A DNA stretch of 64,000 nucleotides from Mesorhizobium sp. M3A.F.Ca.ET.080.04.2.1 (GTDB taxonomy: Bacteria > Pseudomonadota > Alphaproteobacteria > Rhizobiales > Rhizobiaceae), in assembly GCF_003952525.1 (NCBI RefSeq), contig NZ_CP034451.1, positions 1,922,001 through 1,986,000 on the forward strand. Reading direction: 5' to 3'. This document shows, in pieces, positions 8,834-15,745 of the stretch (position 1 is the stretch's first letter; the number at the start of each line of letters is the position of its first letter). The position numbers and the translations under genes were made by a program. Below the pieces are notes generated by a model. That model did no database searches, had not been told where the DNA came from, and saw nothing but the letters and a program-made list of their open reading frames with translations.

Positions 8834-8857
8834 GCTTCGAGGGCGATGCCTCGAGGC
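8834..8857 (+). terminator. Probable terminator of the sugar/SDR operon
   Basis: A 9-bp stem (8834-8842 with 8849-8857, one G-T pair) around the loop GCGATG, followed by GCCTTTG. It starts 15 bases after the last SDR stop. The T-run is poor, so this is moderate evidence. Confidence 0.4.
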
Positions 8858-9123
8858 GCCTTTGCCCGGTGAAGCGGGGCAGGCCTTTTTCGACGCCGAC
8901 GCGCCGCACGGAACGGAACCTGAACCGGCTGCGGATTCACGATCTCTCGATCATCTGCTATCGGCAAACCGGCACGAGCTGACCAGCCCGCGCCATGGGC
9001 AGTTCCCAGAAGCAGCCCTCCGGTGCCGCACCGCAGCCGCCGACATCCCCCTGCCGCTCAAGGCGCCGTCCGGCGGCGGCAATTTTCCTGCAGGCAAGTA
9101 GTTTTATCCACAGGCAAGGTGCA

Positions 9124-9150
9124 GCCGGCGGACCAAACGGTTTGGCCGGC
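9124..9150 (+). promoter_or_regulatory. Candidate operator (nested palindrome)
   Basis: CCAAAC-G-GTTTGG (9133-9145) is a perfect palindrome, flanked by two copies of the self-complementary GCCGGC (9124-9129, 9145-9150). The AAACGGTTT core resembles LacI-type operators. It lies just upstream of the TTGACA at 9162, so it is well placed to regulate the membrane-protein/permease operon. No regulator gene is adjacent. Confidence 0.4.
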
Positions 9151-9160
9151 GCAAAACCGG

Positions 9161-9192
9161 CTTGACAATTCCTGGAATCGGGCGGAACCTAT
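9161..9192 (+). promoter_or_regulatory. Possible promoter for the small-membrane-protein/APC permease operon
   Basis: CTTGACA (9161-9167) is a strong rhizobial-type -35; ACCTAT (9187-9192), 19 bases on, is the best -10. The spacing is longer than ideal. The first gene of the operon starts at 9269. Confidence 0.35.
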
Positions 9193-9268
9193 GAAAAAAA
9201 TTTCACTCTGTTGAAAGAGGGACGGTCGGCCGATTCGGGGCCGGACGTCGACAAGAAGGGGAAAACCG

Positions 9269-9556
9269 ATGTCCAACCTGCAGCAGCGCATCGAGGCGCT
9301 GTATCGTTCCGACGTGCGTGGCTCCGTGCTCCTGATCGTCTGCCTTTGGGCAACGATCCTCTTCGTCCTCCTGATGACCTGGGCCTACATCCCGCACGGC
9401 GGGATCAAGCTTGTGGTGGTGGTCGCGGCAGCAGCGGTGCTGATCTTCAACACCGCCGCCATCCTGGCGATGCTCAACCACTACAGGGAAGACAAGGACT
9501 TCATCTACGGCCTCGACATCAAGAACGCCGACGCCTACCGCAACCGCCAGTCTTGA
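9269..9556 (+). CDS. Small two-TM membrane protein, first gene of permease operon
   Basis: 95 residues: a short polar N-terminus (SNLQQRIEALYRSDVRGS), two hydrophobic segments (about residues 19-40 and 46-68) and a charged cytosolic-looking tail ending NADAYRNRQS. I do not recognise a named family. It is the first of three small membrane-protein genes (9269, 9567, 9961) read in the same direction with 10-16-base gaps, immediately upstream of an APC-family transporter. This suggests accessory subunits, comparable in layout to small partners of SSS or TRAP transporters. The ATG follows AAGAAGGGGA. Confidence 0.65.
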   Translation: MSNLQQRIEALYRSDVRGSVLLIVCLWATILFVLLMTWAYIPHGGIKLVVVVAAAAVLIFNTAAILAMLNHYREDKDFIYGLDIKNADAYRNRQS

Positions 9557-9566
9557 GGGAAATTCC

Positions 9567-9944
9567 ATGTCCCGCTACATCCCGCCGCAGCAAAACAAGG
9601 CCGGCCAGGTCTTCGACATCGCCATCGTCGTCGTCGCCATTTTCGTGGCGCTGTGGCTGCCGCTGAAACTGGGGCTCGCCGGAGCGGCGAAGTCGATCGA
9701 CGCGCTCGACGCCAAGACCTGGGAGGCGCTCGGCCAGAACCCGACAATGGCATCGATCTGGGAGAAGCTCGGCTATACGCCGGAGACGGCCCACGACATC
9801 ATCCAGAACCGCTTCCACTACATCATCGACTGGCCGACGCTGATCATCATGGCGGTCGTGCTGATCGCCTATTTCGTCTTCCTGTTCCGCGCCTCCGATC
9901 GCGAATATCGCGAGGTGATCAACGAAAAATTCGACGACAAGTAA
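9567..9944 (+). CDS. Small membrane protein, second gene of permease operon
   Basis: 125 residues with two membrane segments at opposite ends: about residues 17-38 (FDIAIVVVAIFVALWLPL) and 89-108 (TLIIMAVVLIAYFVFLF). The ~50-residue polar stretch between them (SIDALDAKTWEALGQNP) would lie outside the cytoplasm if both ends are inside. The tail is highly charged. No known family recognised. It sits 10 bases after the 95-residue protein and 16 bases before the next small gene, so all are likely translated from one mRNA with the APC permease. Confidence 0.65.
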   Translation: MSRYIPPQQNKAGQVFDIAIVVVAIFVALWLPLKLGLAGAAKSIDALDAKTWEALGQNPTMASIWEKLGYTPETAHDIIQNRFHYIIDWPTLIIMAVVLIAYFVFLFRASDREYREVINEKFDDK

Positions 9945-9960
9945 TCCGGGGGACAAGACC

Positions 9961-10122
9961 ATGTGGCTGACAGTCTCTTACGCATGCTGGGGCATCTCGA
10001 TCCTGCTCGCGCTGTGGATGCTCTTCGATTGGTTCAAGGTTGATACGCGCTATTCCGAGGACACCCTGACCTCCTCGCGCGAAGGCGAGCTTGAAGCCGT
10101 TTCCGAAAAACACCGGATTTGA
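9961..10122 (+). CDS. 53-residue single-TM protein, third gene of permease operon
   Basis: Very short gene: ATG at 9961 preceded by CCGGGGGACA, stop TGA at 10120. The N-terminal half is one membrane helix (WLTVSYACWGISILLALWML), followed by a charged cytoplasmic-looking tail (DWFKVDTRYSEDTLTS) ending EKHRI. Its gap to the permease start is 14 bases. Position, spacing, a plausible ribosome site and the helix argue it is real. Function unknown; most likely an accessory or assembly subunit of the APC permease. Confidence 0.6.
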   Translation: MWLTVSYACWGISILLALWMLFDWFKVDTRYSEDTLTSSREGELEAVSEKHRI

Positions 10123-10136
10123 GTGGGGACTGACAA

Positions 10137-11540
10137 ATGACGGCCGCGGTTGAAGTAAGAGAAACAGTAATCCATGGCGACAGGGTCTCGCTGCTCAGAG
10201 TGCTCGGCCCAGCCCATGTCTGGGCGCTCGGCGTCGGCATCGTGCTGGTGGGCGAGTTCACCGGCTGGAACTTCGCTGCCGACAAGGGCGGCGCGCTGGC
10301 AGCGCTGATCGTCTGCTGGGTCGTCGGCCTGCTCTACACCTCGGTCGCCATGATCGATTCCGAGGTGACATCGACCGTCGCCGCCGCCGGCGGCCAGTAC
10401 GCGCAGGCAAAGCATATCGTCGGGCCTTTGATGGCCTTCAACGTCGCGCTGTTCCTGGTCTTCGCCTACACCATGCTCGAAGTGTCGGATGCGATCCTGC
10501 TTGGCGACACGATCGTCGCCAAGGCAGGCGTCGAAGGCTTGACCCACAATTCCTTTATCGCGGCGACCATCGTGGTGCTGGCATGGCTCAATTATCGCGG
10601 CGTGCTGATGACGCTCAACGTCAACTTCGTCATCACCGCGATCGCCTATATCTCGATCGTGATCCTGTTCTTCTCGGTCAGCCCGTGGACGCAGGGCGCG
10701 GTGCTGAAGCTGAATGAGCTGGTCACGCCCGGCAACGCGCTGCCCTATGGCTGGATCGGCGTCATTGCCGCCTTCCAGTTCGGCATTTGGTATTATCTCG
10801 GCATCGAAGGAACCACGCAGGCCGCAGAGGAAGTGCGCTCGCCTGCCCGCTCGCTGCCCTACGGCACGATGGCCGGCATGATCACGCTGCTGATCGCCGC
10901 CGCCATGACTTGGTATGTCTGCGCCTCGATGATGCCCTGGGAATATCTCGGCATCACCTATTACCCGCTGTGGGATGCCGGCAAGCTGACCGGCAGCCCG
11001 CTGCTCGAGAACCTCCTCTTCATCGCGACGCTGCTGGCGGCGCTGGCTTCGGCCAATGGCTGCATCAACGACGCGGCGCGCGCCTGGTTCTCGCTCGGCC
11101 GCGACCGCTACCTGCCGAGCTGGTTCTCGGCGGTGCATCCGAGATATCGCACGCCCTATCGCTCGATCCTGTTCCTGTTGCCGATCGCGCTGGCCTTCGC
11201 CTTCATCGCCGACCTCAATCAGGCGATCACCTTCTCGATCCTGTCGGGCGTGCTGCAATACACCTTCATGAGCATCAACATCATGATGTTCCGGAAGAAG
11301 TGGCCTTTGGGTTCCATTCAGCGCGGCTACACGCATCCCTTCCACCCGCTGCCGGCAATCGTGTTGTTCTGCCTGTGCGTGGTGACCTTTTTCGCCATCT
11401 TCCTCGGCTTCGGCTCGCAACTGATCGCGATGATCGCCTTCTACTTCCTGATCTCGGTCTGGTTCCACTTCTACCGCTACAAATTTGTGCGGCGCGGCGA
11501 CCAGTTCACCATGCCGTGGCCGAAGCCGCAGGGCTATTGA
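10137..11540 (+). CDS. APC-superfamily amino acid/amine permease
   Basis: 467 residues, about 12 membrane segments, of the amino acid-polyamine-organocation superfamily (COG0531-like). The conserved first helix region (ALGVGIVLVGEFTGWNFA) and a later FGIWYYLGIEGTTQAAEEV segment resemble the ethanolamine/amino acid permease branch (GIE/EE in helix 6). It closes an operon with three small membrane proteins and is followed by a hairpin at 11549-11575. Because the next large operon encodes methylamine assimilation through N-methylglutamate, import of methylamine or another small amine is a reasonable guess, but the substrate is not shown by sequence. Confidence 0.85.
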   Translation: MTAAVEVRETVIHGDRVSLLRVLGPAHVWALGVGIVLVGEFTGWNFAADKGGALAALIVCWVVGLLYTSVAMIDSEVTSTVAAAGGQYAQAKHIVGPLMAFNVALFLVFAYTMLEVSDAILLGDTIVAKAGVEGLTHNSFIAATIVVLAWLNYRGVLMTLNVNFVITAIAYISIVILFFSVSPWTQGAVLKLNELVTPGNALPYGWIGVIAAFQFGIWYYLGIEGTTQAAEEVRSPARSLPYGTMAGMITLLIAAAMTWYVCASMMPWEYLGITYYPLWDAGKLTGSPLLENLLFIATLLAALASANGCINDAARAWFSLGRDRYLPSWFSAVHPRYRTPYRSILFLLPIALAFAFIADLNQAITFSILSGVLQYTFMSINIMMFRKKWPLGSIQRGYTHPFHPLPAIVLFCLCVVTFFAIFLGFGSQLIAMIAFYFLISVWFHFYRYKFVRRGDQFTMPWPKPQGY

Positions 11541-11548
11541 GCGGGAAG

Positions 11549-11575
11549 AGAGCCCGCCGGGTGACGGCGGGCTCT
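11549..11575 (+). terminator. Terminator-like hairpin after APC permease
   Basis: Perfect 10-bp stem AGAGCCCGCC (11549-11558) / GGCGGGCTCT (11566-11575), 7-base loop, starting 8 bases after the permease stop. No T-run follows, and the next gene begins 11 bases later, so partial readthrough is likely. Confidence 0.5.
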
Positions 11576-11586
11576 GGCGTGTCGAG

Positions 11587-12276
11587 ATGTCTGAGTTGAC
11601 GTCAGTCTTGTTTGCCGGGGCGATCGCATTTGCGGTCGTGCTCCACCTTGCCTGGCTTGCGCGCACCAGCCGCGGCAGGGCAAGCGCGGCGCGCGCTGCC
11701 GACGAGGCCGGCATCCGCGCCGTCATCGCCGACGCCGTCGATATCTCCGACGGCATGGCAGGGGTCGCTGCATGGGCGGGTTCCTGGAACGGCAGACGCG
11801 TACAGATACGCACCATCGTCGACACGCTCGCAACCAGGAAGCTGCCGACGCGCTGGCTGAGTGCTACGATCACCGAGGCGGTCGCGGTGCCGGGCACCTT
11901 CGACATGATGATGCGGCCGGGATCGCCCACGACCTTCTCCAACTTCGACCATCTCGAACACACGCTGCCCAAGGCGGCAACCCTTCCCGACGAAGCGGTG
12001 GTCAGGACCGATCGCCCAGGCGTCGCCTTCCCGCAGGAGGTCATTGCCGCGCATGCCGGGATCTTTGCCGAAGGCCGCGCCAAGGAATTGCTGATCACAT
12101 CCAACGGGGTGCGCATCGTCTGGCTGCTGGCCCAGGCCGACCGGGCGCGCTACGGCGTGTTCCGGCAGGCCGCTTTCGGCGACGCAGCGCTCGACCCGGC
12201 ATTGATCGAAAGGCTGCTTGATGCCGCGTCCTCGCTTCGCGATGCGCTCAACCGGCGTGAAAGGCAGGCCGCATGA
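11587..12276 (+). CDS. Membrane-anchored protein of unknown function
   Basis: 229 residues from ATG 11587. One N-terminal membrane helix (SVLFAGAIAFAVVLHLAWLA, residues 6-25) is followed by a soluble domain with a repeated T-P-T/L-P pattern and a helical C-terminus rich in Ala and Leu. I recognise no family. The soluble part probably faces the cytoplasm or periplasm as an anchored domain. Its stop overlaps the start of the next gene by four bases (ATGA), indicating coupled translation. Whether it belongs with the permease upstream or with the methylamine operon downstream is unclear. Confidence 0.6.
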   Translation: MSELTSVLFAGAIAFAVVLHLAWLARTSRGRASAARAADEAGIRAVIADAVDISDGMAGVAAWAGSWNGRRVQIRTIVDTLATRKLPTRWLSATITEAVAVPGTFDMMMRPGSPTTFSNFDHLEHTLPKAATLPDEAVVRTDRPGVAFPQEVIAAHAGIFAEGRAKELLITSNGVRIVWLLAQADRARYGVFRQAAFGDAALDPALIERLLDAASSLRDALNRRERQAA

Positions 12277-12593
12277 CCGACCGCTCCACGCAAACTCCGC
12301 CTTCGAACCCTTACCTGGTGCTGGCCTCGGCGATCGTCCTGCCGGGCAACGGGCATGTCATGCTCGGCTTGCCTGCGCGAGGCCTGCAATTCCTGTTTTT
12401 CATGGTCATTCTGGCCTGGGTGACGACCAAGGTGGCGCCGGCGGATGCCAGCTTCATCGGCCGCCATGCCGGCGGGTTTCTCATCTATGCGCTATCGATC
12501 CTCGACGCCTACAGGATAGCGCGGGTCCGCCACGCGATTTGGGCTCACCGAACCGGTCCGGACGGGGACAGCACGGGAAGCGGTGCAAAGTAG
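12273..12593 (+). CDS. Small TM2-like membrane protein
   Basis: 106 residues. The pattern SAIVLPGNGHVMLGLPARGLQ, then hydrophobic FLFFMVILAWVTT, then YALSILDAYRIAR resembles TM2-like proteins: a PGxGHxxLG turn between two helices and a final DAYR/IAR motif. Their function is poorly defined. It starts inside the last codon of the preceding gene (4-base overlap) and is followed 91 bases later by the mgs operon. The tail (GPDGDSTGSGAK) is polar and probably disordered. Confidence 0.65.
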   Translation: MTDRSTQTPPSNPYLVLASAIVLPGNGHVMLGLPARGLQFLFFMVILAWVTTKVAPADASFIGRHAGGFLIYALSILDAYRIARVRHAIWAHRTGPDGDSTGSGAK

Positions 12594-12626
12594 AACTATA
12601 ACCAGAGGCAAATTTCTTTCATGCCA

Positions 12627-12655
12627 TTGAATTCCATTCTTTCATTCGGTACATC
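12627..12655 (+). promoter_or_regulatory. Probable promoter of the mgs-gmaS-mgd operon
   Basis: TTGAAT (12627-12632), a 17-base spacer and TACATC (12650-12655) lie in a short AT-rich gap and are followed by CGGAGG just before the mgsA ATG at 12685. Confidence 0.4.
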
Positions 12656-12684
12656 CATTAGAAGCCACAACATCGGAGGCTGAC

Positions 12685-13581
12685 ATGTGCGGAATCGTCG
12701 GACTTTTCCTGAAGGACAAGGCGCTTGAACCGAAACTCGGCGCGATGCTGTCGGAGATGCTGATCTGTCTCACCGACCGTGGCCCAGACAGTGCCGGCAT
12801 CGCCATCTATGGCGCGGCGACGGGCAACGAGGCCAAGATCACCATTCAGTCGCCGAAACCCGAGCGCGACTTCCACGGCCTCGATGTCGAACTCGCCAAG
12901 GCGATCAACGCGCCGGTGAGCGTGGCGGTCAAATCGACCCATGCATTGATCAGGACGACGCCCGAAAAGGTCGAGCCGGCACGCGTAGCACTTCGGTCGC
13001 TTAGACCCGATGTCCGCATCATGGGCGCCGGCGAGGCGGTCGAGATCTACAAGGAGGTCGGCCTTCCGGAAGCCGTGGTGGAACGCTTCGACGTGCGCTC
13101 GATGACCGGCACGCACGGCATCGGCCACACCCGCATGGCGACGGAATCGGCGGTGACCACACTGGGCGCCCACCCGTTCTCGACCGGCGCCGACCAGTGC
13201 CTGGTGCACAATGGATCGCTGTCCAACCACAACAATGTCCGCCGCGAGCTGGTGCGCGAGGGCATGAAATTCGAGACCGAGAACGACACCGAGGTGGCGG
13301 CCGCCTACCTCTCCTCGAAGATCGCGCATGGCAAGAATCTCGGCGAGGCGCTGGAGGGCACGCTGTCCGACCTCGACGGTTTCTTCACCTTCGTCGTCGG
13401 CACCAAGAACGGCTTCGGCGTGGTGCGCGATCCGATCGCCTGCAAGCCGGCGGTGATGGCCGAAACCGAACAGTATGTCGCCTTCGGCTCCGAATATCGG
13501 GCGCTCGCAAATCTGCCCGGGATCGAGAACGCCAAAGTCTGGGAACCGGAACCTGCAACCGTCTATTTCTGGGAGCATTGA
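12685..13581 (+). CDS. mgsA: N-methylglutamate synthase subunit A (class II glutamine amidotransferase domain)
   Basis: 298 residues. It begins MCGIVGLF, so Cys2 becomes the N-terminal nucleophile after Met removal, as in class II glutamine amidotransferases; a GIGHTRMAT segment and HNGSLSNHNN follow. In the N-methylglutamate pathway MgsA releases methylamine from gamma-glutamylmethylamide for the synthase complex. The same family is annotated GlxB in rhizobia. The call to MgsA rather than glutamate synthase rests on the next seven genes matching mgsBC, gmaS and mgdABCD in order, and on the split into three small subunits. Start follows CGGAGG. MgsB begins 4 bases after the stop. Confidence 0.82.
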   Translation: MCGIVGLFLKDKALEPKLGAMLSEMLICLTDRGPDSAGIAIYGAATGNEAKITIQSPKPERDFHGLDVELAKAINAPVSVAVKSTHALIRTTPEKVEPARVALRSLRPDVRIMGAGEAVEIYKEVGLPEAVVERFDVRSMTGTHGIGHTRMATESAVTTLGAHPFSTGADQCLVHNGSLSNHNNVRRELVREGMKFETENDTEVAAAYLSSKIAHGKNLGEALEGTLSDLDGFFTFVVGTKNGFGVVRDPIACKPAVMAETEQYVAFGSEYRALANLPGIENAKVWEPEPATVYFWEH

Positions 13582-13585
13582 GCCC

Positions 13586-14317
13586 ATGCCGGCAACAACC
13601 ATTTCGAAGGCGCAGCGCGAGCAAGGCCATGCGAGGATCTTCGATCTCGGTCAGCAGCCGCTGCGCGAGCTCAACCAGGCGCTTCATCAACTGACCCCCG
13701 GCTCGAACGAGACCGCGTGGGAGGTGCTCAACCCGAAAGGCAGCCATTCCGTCGCCGTCGGCGTCGACCAGCCGGTCGCCGTCGATGTGCGCGGCAGCGT
13801 CGGCTATTATTGCGGCGGCATGAATGCCGGCGGCGCGATCACCGTGCATGGCTCGGCCGGGCCCGGCGTCGGCGAGAACATGATGTCGGGCTCGATCGTG
13901 GTCAAAGGCGACGCCAGCCAGTATGCCGGCGCCACCGGCCGCGGCGGGCTGCTGGTCATCGAGGGCAACGCCTCCTCGCGCTGCGGCATCTCGATGAAGG
14001 GCATCGACATCGTCGTGCACGGCAATGTCGGCCACATGTCGGCGTTCATGGCGCAGTCGGGCAATCTGGTGGTGCTGGGCGATGCCGGCGATGCGCTCGG
14101 CGATTCCATCTACGAGGCGCGGCTGTTCGTGCGCGGCAAGGTCGGCAGCCTGGGCGCCGACTGCATCGCCAAGGAGATGCGGCCGGAGCACCTCGAACTG
14201 TTGCAGGGCCTGCTCGACAGGGCCGGCGTGACCGGCGTCAAGGCGGCGGAATTCAAGCGCTACGGCTCGGCCCGCACGCTCTACAACTTCAACATCGACA
14301 ACGCCGACGCGTATTGA
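13586..14317 (+). CDS. mgsB: N-methylglutamate synthase subunit B (GXGXG domain)
   Basis: 243 residues from ATG 13586. It corresponds to the C-terminal GXGXG beta-helix domain of glutamate synthase (GltB3-like): repeated strands such as GYYCGGMNAGGAITVHGSAG, GVGENMMSGSIVVKG and GATGRGGLLVIEGNASS. In MgsABC this subunit supports the intersubunit channel. Longer upstream starts in the same frame overlap mgsA heavily and are rejected. mgsC follows after 15 bases. Rhizobial homologues carry the name GlxC. Confidence 0.82.
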   Translation: MPATTISKAQREQGHARIFDLGQQPLRELNQALHQLTPGSNETAWEVLNPKGSHSVAVGVDQPVAVDVRGSVGYYCGGMNAGGAITVHGSAGPGVGENMMSGSIVVKGDASQYAGATGRGGLLVIEGNASSRCGISMKGIDIVVHGNVGHMSAFMAQSGNLVVLGDAGDALGDSIYEARLFVRGKVGSLGADCIAKEMRPEHLELLQGLLDRAGVTGVKAAEFKRYGSARTLYNFNIDNADAY

Positions 14318-14332
14318 GAGGGACCCATCAAA

Positions 14333-15661
14333 ATGACCTATCACAATCCGCCGACGACGCCGCGCAAATCCGCGACCTTCGACGACTACACGCTTTCCGA
14401 GATCCGCCGCGCGGCAGCGACCGGCATCTATGACATCCGCGGCGCCGGCGCCAAGCGCAAGCTGCCGCATTTCGACGACCTGCTGTTCCTCGGCGCCTCG
14501 ATCTCGCGCTATCCGCTGGAAGGCTATCGCGAGCGCTGCGACACCTCGGTGGTGCTCGGCACGCGCCACGCCAGGAAGCCGATCGAATTGAAGATCCCGA
14601 TCACCATCGCCGGCATGAGCTTCGGCTCGCTGTCGGGCCCGGCCAAGGAGGCGCTCGGCCGCGGCGCCACGCTCTCCGGCACCTCGACCACCACCGGCGA
14701 CGGCGGCATGACCGAGGAAGAGCGCGGCCATTCCAAGCAGCTGGTCTACCAGTACCTGCCGTCGCGCTACGGCATGAACCCGCGCGACCTGCGCCGCGCC
14801 GACGCCATCGAGGTGGTCGTCGGTCAGGGCGCCAAGCCCGGCGGCGGCGGCATGCTGCTCGGCCAGAAGATCTCCGACCGCGTCGCCGAGATGCGCACGC
14901 TGCCCAAGGGCATCGACCAGCGCTCGGCCTGTCGCCATCCCGACTGGACCGGGCCGGACGATCTCGAGATCAAGATCCTGGAACTGCGCGAGATCACCGA
15001 CTGGGAAAAGCCGATCTATGTCAAGGTCGGCGGGGCGCGGCCCTATTACGACACCGCGCTTGCGGTGAAGGCCGGCGCCGACGTCGTCGTCGTCGACGGC
15101 ATGCAGGGCGGCACGGCGGCGACGCAGGAAGTGTTCATCGAGAATGTCGGCCAGCCGACGCTGGCCTGCATCCGGCCGGCGGTGCAGGCGCTGCAGGACC
15201 TCGGCATGCACCGCAAGGTGCAGCTGATCGTCTCCGGCGGCATCCGCAACGGCGCCGACGTCGCCAAGGCGCTGGCGCTCGGCGTCGACGCGGTTTCGAT
15301 CGGCACCGCGGCGCTGGTCGCGCTCGGCGACAACGATCCGCGCTGGGAAGCCGACTACAACGCGCTCGGCAGCACGGCCGGCGCCTATGACGACTGGCAC
15401 GAGGGCCGCGACCCGGCCGGCATCACCACGCAGGACCCCGAATTGATGAAGCGGGTCGACCCGATCGCCGCCGGACGGCGGCTGGCGAACTACCTCAAGG
15501 TGATGACGCTCGAGGCGCAGACCATTGCCCGCGCCTGCGGCAAGAACAGCCTGCACAATCTCGAGCCCGAGGATCTCGTCGCGCTCTCCATCGAAGCCGC
15601 CGCCATGGCCGGCGTGCCGCTCGCCGGCACCAGCTGGATCCCGGGGAAGGGAGGTCTTTAA
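14333..15661 (+). CDS. mgsC: N-methylglutamate synthase subunit C (FMN-binding glutamate synthase-like)
   Basis: 442 residues of the GltB2/FMN-binding glutamate synthase family. Visible features are TIAGMSFGSLSGPAKEALGRG (flavin site), QGAKPGGGGMLLG, KVGGARPYYDTALAVKAGADVVVVDGMQGGT, and the 3Fe-4S-type Cys-rich region is reduced (RSACRHP). It catalyses transfer onto 2-oxoglutarate to give N-methylglutamate. In rhizobia the homologue is GlxD. It is separated from gmaS by 84 bases containing a strong hairpin. Family and role fit the pathway; substrate specificity for the methylamide is inferred from context. Confidence 0.82.
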   Translation: MTYHNPPTTPRKSATFDDYTLSEIRRAAATGIYDIRGAGAKRKLPHFDDLLFLGASISRYPLEGYRERCDTSVVLGTRHARKPIELKIPITIAGMSFGSLSGPAKEALGRGATLSGTSTTTGDGGMTEEERGHSKQLVYQYLPSRYGMNPRDLRRADAIEVVVGQGAKPGGGGMLLGQKISDRVAEMRTLPKGIDQRSACRHPDWTGPDDLEIKILELREITDWEKPIYVKVGGARPYYDTALAVKAGADVVVVDGMQGGTAATQEVFIENVGQPTLACIRPAVQALQDLGMHRKVQLIVSGGIRNGADVAKALALGVDAVSIGTAALVALGDNDPRWEADYNALGSTAGAYDDWHEGRDPAGITTQDPELMKRVDPIAAGRRLANYLKVMTLEAQTIARACGKNSLHNLEPEDLVALSIEAAAMAGVPLAGTSWIPGKGGL

Positions 15662-15700
15662 GGACAGCCAGCCGTCCCAAGAGAACGAAAACGTCAACGA

Positions 15701-15729
15701 GGCGCCAGAGAAAGAAATCGTCTGGCGCC
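15701..15729 (+). other. Intercistronic hairpin between mgsC and gmaS
   Basis: Perfect 9-bp stem GGCGCCAGA (15701-15709) / TCTGGCGCC (15721-15729) with an 11-base loop. It ends 16 bases before the gmaS ATG and overlaps the region upstream of its Shine-Dalgarno AGGGGA. Could tune gmaS expression or mark an mRNA cleavage point. Confidence 0.5.
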
Positions 15730-15745
15730 GCACAGGGGAATCGCA

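Larger units (their letters stand above)
8858..9268. other. Intergenic region: no gene seen
   Basis: About 410 bases between the SDR operon and the small membrane protein at 9269. Short open frames here have no recognisable protein content or start signals. The region holds the palindrome at 9124-9150 and a possible promoter at 9161-9192, listed separately. Confidence 0.5.

Noticed and set aside
8862..9214. Small open frames between the SDR operon and the first membrane protein
   Set aside because: No ribosome sites, no hydrophobic or domain pattern, and they span a palindrome and promoter.
10050..12116. Long minus-strand open frame opposite the APC permease
   Set aside because: Composition is antisense-like (Asp/His/Arg/Gly-rich) and no motif is seen, while the plus-strand permease is clear.
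12685..15661. Glutamate synthase (GltB) broken into pieces
   Set aside because: Three intact genes with their own ribosome sites and family-typical lengths; they match mgsABC, not a frameshifted GltB.
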